A stretch of 64,000 nt of DNA from Myxococcales bacterium (lineage in GTDB: Bacteria; Myxococcota_A; Polyangia; Polyangiales; Polyangiaceae), in NCBI GenBank assembly GCA_016191785.1, contig JACPVJ010000088.1, forward strand, positions 1 through 64,000, read 5' to 3'. Positions 35,613-43,812 of this stretch are shown in pieces. Below the pieces are notes generated by a model. It did no database searches, was not told the DNA's origin, and saw only the letters and a list, made by a program, of their open reading frames with translations. How positions within the stretch are numbered: position 1 is the stretch's first letter; every line of letters begins with the position of its first letter. The position numbers and the translations under genes were made by a program.

Positions 35613-38113
35613 GCGCGGCGCCGCTTCGGCAATAGCAGGAGCAGCGCCGGCAGGATCAGCACGCCCGCCACCAGGCACACGATCTCGCCCAGCACCGCCA
35701 GGAGGCCGAACAGGAACAGTGCGCGGTTCTCGGCCAAAAGCAACGACGAGTAGCCGATGACCGTCGTCGCCGAGCACAGCGCCACCGCCCCACCGGTGGC
35801 GCGGATCGCCGGGCGCACGTCGTTCTCACCGTCGCTGATGTAGCGACTCATCACATTCACGGCGTAGTCGACGCCGATGCCGAAGGTGATGGGGAAGGCG
35901 ATGAAGTTGGCGAAGTTGACCTTGACCCCGGTCACCATGGCGAACGCGCCGAGCCAGGCCACGCCCACGGCCAGCGAGCCGATCACCAAGAGCGTGGTCC
36001 GGCTGAAACGAAACAGCCCGATCACCACGAGCAGCACGCCAATGAACGCGGCGACGCTGGCAAAGACGCCGTCCTTTCTCACCGACTCCAGGATGTCGGC
36101 CGAGAGCGGCAACGAGCCCGCAACCCTGGCGGGCCTCCCACCGGGCGGCGTGCCCTCCGCCGCGGCGCTGCGCAGCGCCGCCACGAACGCGGCGAGCGGT
36201 GGTCCCTGCCAGAGCTCCCGCGAAGGCCGAGGGAAGACGACCACGGTCTTGCCGACGCTGCCATCTCGCTCCCTGAGCCCCACGAGCAGCCTCGGAGGCA
36301 GGTCGTCCGGACCCACCGGAGCCGTCACGTCGTGTGCGAGCAGGCGTTCCGTGAGCTCGCGCCGGTCCTCGGGGATCTGCGCTCGCAGGCGCGGGGTCAG
36401 CGCCTGCTTGATCTTCCGGGCCTCCTCCAGCTTCTTCTCCTGACCCGCGGGGAGCACGTCGTCGGACGAGAAGACCCGGGTCACCATGTCGGCCAGCGGC
36501 GGGCCGCGCCGGAGCGTCTCCAGCCGCTCGCGAATCTGCCGCGCCTGCCCCGGCGTGTCCGCGAGGATGACCGTGGGCGTCAGATAGCTGCCGAGCACGG
36601 CGTCCATCTTTCTTCCCCAGTGCCCTTCCCCGCTGACCCAGGTGTCGGCGCGACGGAGCTTGGAGAAGTCGTACTCGAGGTTCGCGTCGCTGACCGTGCG
36701 GAGCTTCAGCACGGAGGCCACGGTCAGAGCGAAGCCGAACACGAGAATGCCGCGCGGGTAGCGCGCGACCAGATCTGCGACCTTGCCCATCACTACGCCA
36801 GTGGTCTTGGCTGGGCTCCTTCCCGAGCCCGCGTCGCGGTCGAGCCAGGCGGTCAGCGGCGGGATCAGCAGGAACGACACGGCCCACGACAGGACCATGC
36901 CGATGAGCCCGATGTAGCCGAACTGTCGGAACCCGCGGAACTCGGTCAATGCGAGCGAGCCGTAGGCCGCGCTGGCGGCCAGCGATGCCGACAGCGTGCC
37001 CGGACGCGCCCCCCATACCGCGATCACCAGCGAGTCCTCGAGCCTCCCGCCCGCGCGCCGTTCCTCGGTGTAGCGCGCGAGCAGGATGATCCCGAAGTTG
37101 ATGCCGTTGCCGACGATGATCGAGCCCAGGAACGCGGTGTTGGAGTTGAGCTCGGTGACGCGGAACGGGGGCAGCGAGGCCAGCGCGAACGTGTACACCG
37201 TCGCCAGGAGCAGCGGCGGGATCAGCGCCAGCATGCTCTTATACCAGCGGAAGTACACGAGCAGCGCGCCACCCACCAAGAGCAGCACCAGGACGGACGA
37301 GAGCGACAGGTCTTCCTTGAGGGCCTGAGTTTCCTCGACACCGATGGCGATGTCCCCGGCGTACCCGATGCTCATTCCGGGCGCGTATTTCTCCGGCCCG
37401 CCCAGCGCGGCGACGTCGGCCTTCACACGCCCGAGCAGCTCGGCCCCTTTGCCCTGGCCCGTCGAGAACAGCGCCACGTCCACGATCAGCAGCGTGTGAG
37501 CGAGCGCTTTGCTGGAGAATCGACCCGTGGGCACGCGCTCGCCGCCACCGGCCTGGCTGTCGTACTTCCGCTCGATGTCGCTGAAGTCGAGCGACGGTGG
37601 GGCTTCGTCTTCGTCGAGCAGCTGTTCGGCAGCCTTCGCCACCTCCCAGTCGCGCCGAGCCTCGATGCGCTCGCGAGCGGTGACCAGGTCGGCGTGCTTC
37701 AGGTAGATGGGCGCGTGTTTCTCCAGGAACTCGCGCTCGGCGTCGTTGCCCAGGCGCACGGCGCGCACCAGCTCGGGCGGGTAGGCGCGGATCCTGGCCG
37801 CGAGGTGGTCGAGGAAGTGCTCGCCGGCCGGCAGGTTCTCCACCTTGTCGGCGTTCACCACGACCCCGAGGTGCTGGAGCCCCGGCAGCCGCGCCCGCAT
37901 CTCTTCGATGGCGGCGACGCTCGGCGAGCTGCGCGGCAGGAGGTGCTCCAGCTCACTGCGCAGGTTGGCGTAGAGGGACGCCGTGCGCCACGTCGCCGGC
38001 ACGGCGAGGAGCAGCGCCACGAACCAGATGAGGCGCGCGTGTTTCAGCGTGAAGGCCACGAAGCGGCGCGTCGGCTCCGGGACCTTCTCGAAATCGCTAC
38101 TCGGCTCCCTCAA
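35600..38113 (-). CDS. MMPL/RND-superfamily lipid exporter (HpnN-like)
   Basis: 837 residues from TTG 38113, chosen because it overlaps the stop of the GtrA gene as TTGA; the open frame continues upstream over the GtrA gene and is not real there. TM1 is HARLIWFVALLLAVPATW, a periplasmic loop of about 240 residues follows, then SSVLVLLLVGGALLVYFRWY, VGNGINFGIILLARYTEERR, and a second half with VAAFIGVLLVVIGLFRFSRT and ITFGIGVDYAVNVMSRYISD. The paired GxxxD/Y motifs are typical of MMPL permeases. At this size it resembles hopanoid transporters (HpnN). It probably moves the lipid made by the convergent genes. Confidence 0.9.
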   Translation of the reverse strand: MREPSSDFEKVPEPTRRFVAFTLKHARLIWFVALLLAVPATWRTASLYANLRSELEHLLPRSSPSVAAIEEMRARLPGLQHLGVVVNADKVENLPAGEHFLDHLAARIRAYPPELVRAVRLGNDAEREFLEKHAPIYLKHADLVTARERIEARRDWEVAKAAEQLLDEDEAPPSLDFSDIERKYDSQAGGGERVPTGRFSSKALAHTLLIVDVALFSTGQGKGAELLGRVKADVAALGGPEKYAPGMSIGYAGDIAIGVEETQALKEDLSLSSVLVLLLVGGALLVYFRWYKSMLALIPPLLLATVYTFALASLPPFRVTELNSNTAFLGSIIVGNGINFGIILLARYTEERRAGGRLEDSLVIAVWGARPGTLSASLAASAAYGSLALTEFRGFRQFGYIGLIGMVLSWAVSFLLIPPLTAWLDRDAGSGRSPAKTTGVVMGKVADLVARYPRGILVFGFALTVASVLKLRTVSDANLEYDFSKLRRADTWVSGEGHWGRKMDAVLGSYLTPTVILADTPGQARQIRERLETLRRGPPLADMVTRVFSSDDVLPAGQEKKLEEARKIKQALTPRLRAQIPEDRRELTERLLAHDVTAPVGPDDLPPRLLVGLRERDGSVGKTVVVFPRPSRELWQGPPLAAFVAALRSAAAEGTPPGGRPARVAGSLPLSADILESVRKDGVFASVAAFIGVLLVVIGLFRFSRTTLLVIGSLAVGVAWLGAFAMVTGVKVNFANFIAFPITFGIGVDYAVNVMSRYISDGENDVRPAIRATGGAVALCSATTVIGYSSLLLAENRALFLFGLLAVLGEIVCLVAGVLILPALLLLLPKRRRAQPP

Positions 38114-38523
38114 CGGGACTCCTGCCTCGCGCGATAGACCCAGCACCGTTGCATGGGGAAGTTCCAGCCCAGACTCACCGCGACGGAAACGATCACGCGC
38201 GCCAACACGTAGTGCAGACCGAGCACGTTGAACAGCAGGTGCTCTCCGAGCGCGTTCCATCCGGCGCTGGCGCCCGAGACGAAGGCGTATCGGGCGGCTT
38301 GACCCATGACCGGGACATCATCAGCGCGAAACACCCAGCGTCGATTGAGCGCGAAGTTGATCACTGCTCCGACGGTCGCACCGAGCGGAGCGGCGAGCAC
38401 GGGCGAGAGGCGAAGCAGCTCGACCAGCGCGACCATCGCGCCGAAATCCGCAGCCGTCGCCACCAGCGAAGCGAACTGGTGCCGACCAAGCAGCCGGAAG
38501 GTCGACGCAGGCGGACCGCGCAT
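38110..38523 (-). CDS. GtrA-family membrane protein
   Basis: 137 residues, four helices: QFASLVATAADFGAMVALVE, APLGATVGAVINFALNRRWV, ARYAFVSGASAGWNALGEHL and LARVIVSVAVSLGWNFPMQR, ending CWVYRA. NFxLNRxWVF and WNFxxQRxWVY are the GtrA signatures. GtrA proteins are proposed flippases for undecaprenyl-linked sugars. Coupled to the MMPL gene by TTGA overlap; together with the same domain fused at 24489 this is the second GtrA in the island. Confidence 0.9.
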   Translation of the reverse strand: MRGPPASTFRLLGRHQFASLVATAADFGAMVALVELLRLSPVLAAPLGATVGAVINFALNRRWVFRADDVPVMGQAARYAFVSGASAGWNALGEHLLFNVLGLHYVLARVIVSVAVSLGWNFPMQRCWVYRARQESR

Positions 38524-39099
38524 TTCGCGCGCAGCATAGCGGCTGCCTGAGGTTCCGGCTGAAGCGCTGGAATTTCGGATGCTCCGCGGTCCCGAGCCTC
38601 CCCGGTCGGGGTCAAGATTGGCAGCCCCGGTCCCGCTGTGCGCTCCTCCTGTATCCTGAGCGGGGGAGCTGATGGTCGACTCGGAGGGCAGAGAGGACTA
38701 GCTAGCGCATCGCCGAGTTCGAAGACACGCGAGGAAGATCAGTCGTAGTGGTGGGGATCGCCATCGCTCGCCGCCGGGGCCGATCCCCCGGGCCATGGAA
38801 GGTAGACGAAGCGCGACGACCATGGAGCGGCGTAGCGGGCCGCCCGGGGCTTCGGTCGTCAAGGTTCGTCGGGTGGAAGGCTACGCGCCGCGCCGCGGGC
38901 TTGGCCCGCAAGCGACAGACCGCGATTTCACAGCCGGTTCGAAGTTCGGCGGCGACCGAATACTATGCAGACTAGCAGGTGTACCTGTGTACAGGCTGTG
39001 GATAACTCAGTCCGGAAGATCAGCAGGTTGCGCCAGGCTCAGATGGAGCTAGCTGATCGTCAGCGCAGTGGCGCGGATCCGGACAGTCAGGAGTTTGCG
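38524..39099. other. Long intergenic region upstream of the DUF2188-TIR pair
   Basis: About 575 bases with only weak, Arg-rich open frames. It contains the hairpin CCCC-GGTC-GGGG near 38609, and the inverted repeats and DnaA-box-like site listed separately at 38976-39005. I see no gene. It probably holds promoters for both the GtrA-MMPL operon (minus) and the TIR operon (plus). Confidence 0.5.
38976..39005 (+). promoter_or_regulatory. Two overlapping inverted repeats and a perfect DnaA box
   Basis: CAGGTGTACCTG (38976-38987) and CCTGTGTACAGG (38984-38995) are each five-base palindromes around GT and share CCTG. Directly after them TGTGGATAA (38997-39005) is the reverse complement of the consensus DnaA box TTATCCACA. 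The cluster lies 95 bases upstream of the DUF2188 gene. It could be a repressor operator array or a remnant of a replication origin. Confidence 0.55.
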
Positions 39100-39321
39100 A
39101 TGGGCAAGAACATCTGGGTATCGCCGCGGGCCGGCGGGTGGACAGTCAAGAAGGAGGGCGCGCGCCGCGCATCCGCGGTCGTGCCCAAGCGAAAGGACGC
39201 GATCGACATCGCGCGGCGCGCTGCTGCTGATGAACGATCTGAGCTGGTGATCCAGAGCAGGCGAGGATCGATTCGGCACAAGGACAGCCACGGGGCCGAC
39301 GGGTACCCGCCGCGAGGATGA
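39100..39321 (+). CDS. DUF2188-family small protein
   Basis: 73 residues from ATG 39100, with AGGAG seven bases upstream. Pattern: GKNIWVSPRAGGWTVKKEGA, RRASAVVPKRKDAIDIARRA, AADERSELVIQSRRGSIRHK, DSHGADGYPPRG. The order 'V.p...gW.V..eg..ra......k..Ai..A...a.....e..i....G.I......g.DP' is DUF2188. Function unknown. The stop overlaps the start of the TIR gene (ATGA), so the two products are made together. Confidence 0.88.
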   Translation: MGKNIWVSPRAGGWTVKKEGARRASAVVPKRKDAIDIARRAAADERSELVIQSRRGSIRHKDSHGADGYPPRG

Positions 39322-40769
39322 TCATGCGCACGGCGAATCCCGAGCATGCTGACGGCTCCGCGCCCGAGAACCACGGGGCTGACGGCGACGGCGGCGGCCG
39401 TCCAGTCAGCGCGACGCCGCGGGAGAATCTCTTCATCAGCTACGCAACCGCGGATGTTTCGTTCGTGCGTTGGCTCGCGTTGAAGCTGTCCGCCTGCGGG
39501 TACCGTGTCTGGTGGGATCGCGAACAGCTCCACGGTGGAGCATCGTTTCCGACCGACATTGACGTGGCGCTCAAGACGCGCACGTTCCGAATGCTCGCCG
39601 TCCTCTCGCACTACTCGTCGCGCAAGCCAAGCCCCGAGGCCGAGCGTAGCCTCGCGCTGGCGATCGGGAAGGAGCGGGACGAGCCGTTTCTCGTTCCGCT
39701 GAACCTTGAGTTGAAGCCGCCCGAGCTGCCGTGGAACCTCACGAACCTAACGTTTGTGCCGTTCATGGACAGCTGGACCGTCGGACTGCGCCAGCTGCTC
39801 GACGATCTGCGGTCGGCCTGCGCCCCGTGCTACCCGAGTGAGTCGGCGGAGCTCGTGCGCGCGAACCTGTCGCGGGCAACCTTCGTCACGGATGCGCCGG
39901 AAGACGTATGGCTGAACCTCTTCCACATCAACGACCTTCCGCTCGGGATCAGCCGCTACGAATGGGACCAGGACGTGGCGGATGACGCGCTGGCCGGCTG
40001 GGTGCACCTTCGCGAGGGGCCGCGCGCCTGCTGGGCGTTCGAGCCTCCCCCGGGAAGCGCAGGCACACGCCGACCAGAGCGGGACCAGTACGCCCTTGGA
40101 CCCAGTCGCATCGGCGACGTCAACCTGAACCACGTGACGTCGTCGCTCGTTCGTCAGTACGTCGAGGTTCGCTGTCGGACGCGCGGCCTTGCCGAACTCC
40201 CGCGCACTCGAAGTACGAGCGCGTTCTACTTCCCGGACACGCTTCCAGTGGCGGCTCGCCTACCGTTCAGGCTGCCGACCGGTCGCGCGACCTGGCTGCA
40301 ACCGGTCGGGACACGCCGTGTGTGGCACCGCAAGCAGCCCGAGCAGGTCCGCTACCACCTCGCGTTCCACTTCAAGGTCGAGCTTCGTCGGTTCGGAGCC
40401 CCTGCGCTTCAAATTCGACCAACCGTTCACTTCACGACGGCGACGGGGCGCCCCGTCGACAGCGCTCGCAACGTGCGACGTGCGAAGGCGGTCCGGCGCG
40501 CGTGGTTCAACGACAAGTGGCTCGCGCGCGTGGCGGCGATCGGGTCGTACCTCGCCGACGACGTCGACGGGTGGAAGCTCCATCCGGCTCTGGCAACCAC
40601 GATCTCTCGGGTGCCCCTCGCAATGACGAGCTCACCGAGCCTCGACGAGACGGCGCGCGCGGCTCCGCCGGCCTTCCAGTCGGTGTTCATGTCGTCGATG
40701 TACACGGCCTGCGCGTTGCCACTGCCCCAGGTGACCGCCTTGTTGAAGTCCGAGCTGACGGCGAGATAG
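39318..40769 (+). CDS. TIR-domain protein with C-terminal APAZ-reminiscent region, probably 3'-truncated
   Basis: 483 residues. Residues about 35-150 are a TIR domain: NLFISYATADVSFVRWLALK, CGYRVWWDREQL, RMLAVLSHYSSRKPSPEAER, FLVPLNLELK; the Glu in SPEAE is where TIR NADases keep the catalytic Glu. The remaining part (about 170-440) contains TSAFYFPDTLPVAARLPFRL, YHLAFHFKVELRRFGAPALQ and IRPTVHFTTATGRP, a run that recalls the APAZ-like region of TIR-APAZ proteins; this is from memory and weak. The last ~40 codons are the mirror of a lipoprotein gene on the other strand, so the native 3' end has been replaced. Role: candidate NAD-consuming phage defence effector. Confidence 0.8.
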   Translation: MIMRTANPEHADGSAPENHGADGDGGGRPVSATPRENLFISYATADVSFVRWLALKLSACGYRVWWDREQLHGGASFPTDIDVALKTRTFRMLAVLSHYSSRKPSPEAERSLALAIGKERDEPFLVPLNLELKPPELPWNLTNLTFVPFMDSWTVGLRQLLDDLRSACAPCYPSESAELVRANLSRATFVTDAPEDVWLNLFHINDLPLGISRYEWDQDVADDALAGWVHLREGPRACWAFEPPPGSAGTRRPERDQYALGPSRIGDVNLNHVTSSLVRQYVEVRCRTRGLAELPRTRSTSAFYFPDTLPVAARLPFRLPTGRATWLQPVGTRRVWHRKQPEQVRYHLAFHFKVELRRFGAPALQIRPTVHFTTATGRPVDSARNVRRAKAVRRAWFNDKWLARVAAIGSYLADDVDGWKLHPALATTISRVPLAMTSSPSLDETARAAPPAFQSVFMSSMYTACALPLPQVTALLKSELTAR

Positions 40770-41262
40770 TGACCCGGCAGCGCGGCCAGCGCGGCGAAGT
40801 CCGGCTGACACAGGCACTCGTCTTCGACACCGGTGCATTGACCCTGAGCGCCGCACTGTAGGGTGGCGACGTCGAAGCGCGGCACGAACGGGCCCGTCGG
40901 GGGGCCGTTGGTCGGGCAACCGCTCGGCGTCTGCGTGCCTGCGGGCTCGTCCGGAGTGTCGGTGGGCGGAGCCCCGGCGGCTCCGCCCGCGTCATCGGCG
41001 GCTCCGCCCGCGCCGCCGACTCGGTCGGTGCGCCTCCCGAGCCGGAGCTCGCGCCGGCGAGATTGCCATCGCTGCCCGCGGCCCCACCCAGGTCGGTCCC
41101 TTCGTCGGAATCCGGCCCACCGGCGCCACCGCCCGTGCCGACCGTGATGTCACCGCCCGGGCCCGCGACGGCGTCGGCGCCATCGCCACAGCCGGTCGCG
41201 GCGACGAGTGCGAGACAGGCCAGTGCGGGCGAAAACCTGGTGCCATACGACGTCGATCCCAT
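40640..41262 (-). pseudogene. Lipoprotein gene, frameshifted and 3'-truncated
   Basis: From ATG 41262: LACLALVAATGCGDG is a lipoprotein signal, then a Gly/Ala/Ser linker (GGGAGGPDSDEGTDLGGAAG). Near 41020-41040 the frame must shift to continue as GGAADDAGGAAGAPPTDTPD, PRFDVATLQCGAQGQCTGVE, DECLCQPDFAALAALPGHYL, AVSSDFNKAVTWGSGNAQAV, YIDDMNTDWKAG. Around 40660 this coding sequence ends abruptly inside the TIR reading frame. The Cys-rich piece is like other myxobacterial lipoproteins. Confidence 0.75.
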
Positions 41263-41429
41263 GGCAGGACCCTCAGCAACCGACGTGCCAGGGGCTGATG
41301 TGGCAGTTTCGTGGGTTATTTGCCGAGTCCTTCGCCGTCGCCTCGAGCGACTCCGCGCAATTGCGCGAGGGTCCGCGCAGCCGATCGGCGCTTGCGTCCG
41401 CCCTCTGGGTCGAATTGGCTTTCGTGACC

Positions 41430-41675
41430 ATGCCGCGTGCGACCCTGGCGGACCGCTTCACAGGGTTCGCCGACCCCAAGTTCTTTCGTGACCTCGCCAA
41501 GCATCAGTCGCGGGACTGGTTCCTCGCCAACAAGTCGAGCTACGACGCAGGCTTTGCCGCGCCGATGAACGCGCTGCTGCTCGAGGTCCAGAAGAAGCTG
41601 GATCGTTCCTACCCAGACTGCGAGCTCGGGGCGCCCAAGGTGTTTCGCATCAATCGCGACGTGCGCTTCTCCAGC
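41430..41675 (+). pseudogene. DUF2461 protein, N-terminal fragment only
   Basis: From ATG 41430: ADRFTGFADPKFFRDLAKHQ, SRDWFLANKSSYDAGFAAPM, NALLLEVQKKLD and VFRINRDVRFSS match the N-terminal third of DUF2461 (TIGR02453) proteins. After RFSS the family would continue with DKSPYKT; instead the sequence runs into the antisense of another fragment. About 82 of about 220 residues are left. Confidence 0.8.
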
Positions 41676-41881
41676 ATGGGCGGCTCGTCGGCCACGCGTG
41701 GCAGGGTCGTCGGTTCGAGCAGCGCTCGGTGGTGCTCGCGCTCCCAAATCACCGAGTCCTCGGGGACTCCGTCGGAGTCGGTGTACTCGACCCGGACGAG
41801 GTGTAGCTGGCCCTCAGGCCGAACCTGGAAAGGATCGACGCTGACGACGAGCCCCCGGCGGTTCCGGATCGTCGCCAGCAT
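41676..41881 (-). pseudogene. N-terminal fragment resembling SNF2-type helicases of defence clusters
   Basis: From ATG 41881: LATIRNRRGLVVSVDPFQVR, PEGQLHLVRVEYTDSDGVPE, DSVIWEREHHRALLEPTTLP, RVADEPPM, after which it enters the mirror of the DUF2461 fragment. This small beta-rich domain recalls the start of long SNF2-like helicases such as those of DISARM-type loci; I recall the pattern but cannot verify it. The helicase body is absent, so it is a dead fragment. Confidence 0.4.
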
Positions 41882-42128
41882 CCCCACCCGCGGTAGGTCT
41901 GTCGCACTCGAAGGTGGCATCGGTAGCAACCGGGGACCGCGCCCCCGGGGGATGGACCGTAGACGAACCGCGGGCGGCGAACCAGAGCCGGCACCGCAAC
42001 GTGGCGGTCCCTCAATAGGGCGTCACGAACGTGAAATTCCGGCGCAAGATTGCGTGCATGTGCAGTTGCCCGGTCGCTGGACGAGCGGCGGAGCGGAGGA
42101 GATCGAGCTGTCCGTCACAACCACGCGG

Positions 42129-42392
42129 TCAGATTTCGATACCGTCGGTCAATATGCGCTCGTGCCAGGTACGTCCCGCGCCTAGGAGGCTTCGCATCGC
42201 TCGGATCGCTGTCGCCAGATCGTCGGAGGCTTCAACGTCCACCGCGTCGACCCAAGCCTCGGCGTTTTCGATCGCCCGTCTCGCGCCCTCCAGGTCGCCC
42301 AGTTCGATCAGAGATCGAGCGCCCTCCAGGTTCCCCCATGCCGTAGCCGCCGCGAGGGCGGAGAATCGCTCAGTGTCCATCGTGTCCGGCAT
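42129..42392 (-). CDS. Small helical protein, last gene of the replication operon
   Basis: 87 residues from ATG 42392, or 83 from ATG 42380. Helical, acidic: ERFSALAAATAWGNLEGARS, LIELGDLEGARRAIENAEAW, VDAVDVEASDDLATAIRAMR. The two 'L.EGAR..I' repeats suggest a short TPR-like hairpin. It overlaps the preceding gene by 23 bases. Unknown; probably an accessory of the element's replication operon. Confidence 0.6.
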   Translation of the reverse strand: MPDTMDTERFSALAAATAWGNLEGARSLIELGDLEGARRAIENAEAWVDAVDVEASDDLATAIRAMRSLLGAGRTWHERILTDGIEI

Positions 42393-43251
42393 CTTGTTCT
42401 TCCGTGATGATGGCTTCGGTGGATTGTGCCGCGTCCTTGCGGCCGTCGGGTCCGTCGTCGCCACTCGTCGAGTCGCAGCCCGTCCGCAGCGAAGGCAAGT
42501 CTGGGACACGCTCCCAGTTCCCCGCACGGATGTGGATTCCGAGCGCATCAGTTTCCACCGACGTCGCACGGCCTGACCGCGGATCCCGTTCGATCACCGG
42601 GCCGAGCAAGGACAGCGCTCGCCCGAGGATGCCGATCGAACGGAACCTTGAGTGATCGTACGATGCGGCGAGCTCCTCGAGAATCTCCCAGAAGACTTTC
42701 TCGGCGTCACGTCGGAGCGGTCTTTGGCACTCGGTCAGCAGGCGTCCGGCCAAGGTCGACTTCTCGCGGATTGGGTTCTGGCGAATCGAGTTGTACGTCT
42801 CGATGTCGATCTCCCGAACGCCATCCGGAGAAAGTTCTAGGTACCTGTACAGCTCCTTGACATCTCTCGTCCCCTTGGGTCGCGACGGATCGTCGATGTG
42901 CGTCCAGAACTTGCAGCTGCTCGGCGTGCGCGGCAGCGCGAGCACTTTGATGCGGAACGTGGCATCCCCGGGGCCCCTCCGCTCGTACGTTGCGACCGAA
43001 TCAACTTCACGGAACGGGCGACCGTCGATCGCGCACGTCCGCCGCACGAGCTCGTTTTTCCCGTTTGTGGCCGAAACATGCCCGAGCACGAGAACGCGCC
43101 CCAGAAACCTATGCACGCGGACCACGGCGAAAGGCCAGGTGCTGAAAACATCCGCGTAGGTGTCGAAGGTGTCGTGTCGGACATCGCTGCACGAACCGAC
43201 CTCCCCGACCGGCACCGGGGTGTCTTGACGGCGTTGCATTGGCGGCATCAC
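42370..43251 (-). CDS. Unknown protein of the replication operon
   Basis: 293 residues from ATG 43251, overlapping the previous stop by ATGA. N-terminal half is beta-rich: AVVRVHRFLGRVLVLGHVSA, KNELVRRTCAIDGRPFREVD, ATFRIKVLALPRTPSSCKFW, THIDDPS. It resembles a nucleotide-handling or OB-like domain but I cannot name it. The second half is helical (ELYRYLELSPDGVREIDIET, CQRPLRRDAEKVFWEILEEL) with an acidic low-complexity tail (DSTSGDDGPDGRKD). The basic-then-acidic layout with an acidic tail would fit a single-strand-binding-like role; inference only. Confidence 0.65.
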   Translation of the reverse strand: MMPPMQRRQDTPVPVGEVGSCSDVRHDTFDTYADVFSTWPFAVVRVHRFLGRVLVLGHVSATNGKNELVRRTCAIDGRPFREVDSVATYERRGPGDATFRIKVLALPRTPSSCKFWTHIDDPSRPKGTRDVKELYRYLELSPDGVREIDIETYNSIRQNPIREKSTLAGRLLTECQRPLRRDAEKVFWEILEELAASYDHSRFRSIGILGRALSLLGPVIERDPRSGRATSVETDALGIHIRAGNWERVPDLPSLRTGCDSTSGDDGPDGRKDAAQSTEAIITEEQDAGHDGH

Positions 43252-43805
43252 GGCCTCCGTCTCCGGCGTCGACGCTGGGCGCGTTCATACCCGCGCCGCA
43301 AGGCAATGAGCGAATCGGCGCCGAGCGGCTGGTCGTAGAGCCGGGTCGGAAGGGAAGCGGAAAGCGCAAGGTGGCGCGCGAGCGACGTCGTTGCCCACGT
43401 GCTCTCAACCAGTGCTCGGGGCACCGTGGCTTCGTCGAGTGAAGAGACTACTTGGACAGCCACGTCATCGCCGCTGTCTTGTAGGACGCGCGCAAGGACT
43501 GCGCCGAATCGCTCCATGCACTGACGTCGCTCGTACCGAGCGTTCGAGGCGGCTTCGGCGCGTCCGTCGACGAGGGGTGTCATGAAGGCCATGAATTCCG
43601 CGAAGTCGCGGGGCAGCCCCTGAGCAAGCAGCTCCTCGAGGTGACGATCGGGCGTAAACGCCTCTCGATCCTCGGCGGGCACAACGCCGAGTTCGGACCA
43701 GTACAAGAAGAAGTCGTCGCCCGGGTGACCTGGTGCTTGAGCCTTGTTCCGGCGTCTTGGCTTGCGCAATAGGCGCCAGCACACCTCGAAGTCGTCATCT
43801 GGCAT
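43248..43805 (-). CDS. Unknown protein of the replication operon
   Basis: 185 residues from ATG 43805, seven bases after the polymerase-fusion stop. Short basic start (LLRKPRRRNKAQAPGH), then DDFFLYWSELGVVPAEDREA, FTPDRHLEELLAQGLPRDFA, EFMAFMTPLVDGRAEAASNA, RYERRQCMERFGAVLARVLQ, and an Arg-only C terminus (RRRRRRP). Not recognised. Basic ends suggest nucleic-acid contact. Coupled to the genes on both sides. Confidence 0.65.
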   Translation of the reverse strand: MPDDDFEVCWRLLRKPRRRNKAQAPGHPGDDFFLYWSELGVVPAEDREAFTPDRHLEELLAQGLPRDFAEFMAFMTPLVDGRAEAASNARYERRQCMERFGAVLARVLQDSGDDVAVQVVSSLDEATVPRALVESTWATTSLARHLALSASLPTRLYDQPLGADSLIALRRGYERAQRRRRRRRP

Positions 43806-43812
43806 TGGCTCC

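Noticed and set aside
36332-38137. 601-codon plus-strand frame opposite the MMPL exporter
   Set aside because: Composition is Arg/His/Gln-rich without structure; the opposite strand codes an obvious MMPL protein.
39318-40769. Thoeris system
   Set aside because: Only a TIR gene and DUF2188 are present; no ThsA-like SLOG/SIR2 or macro-domain partner is nearby.
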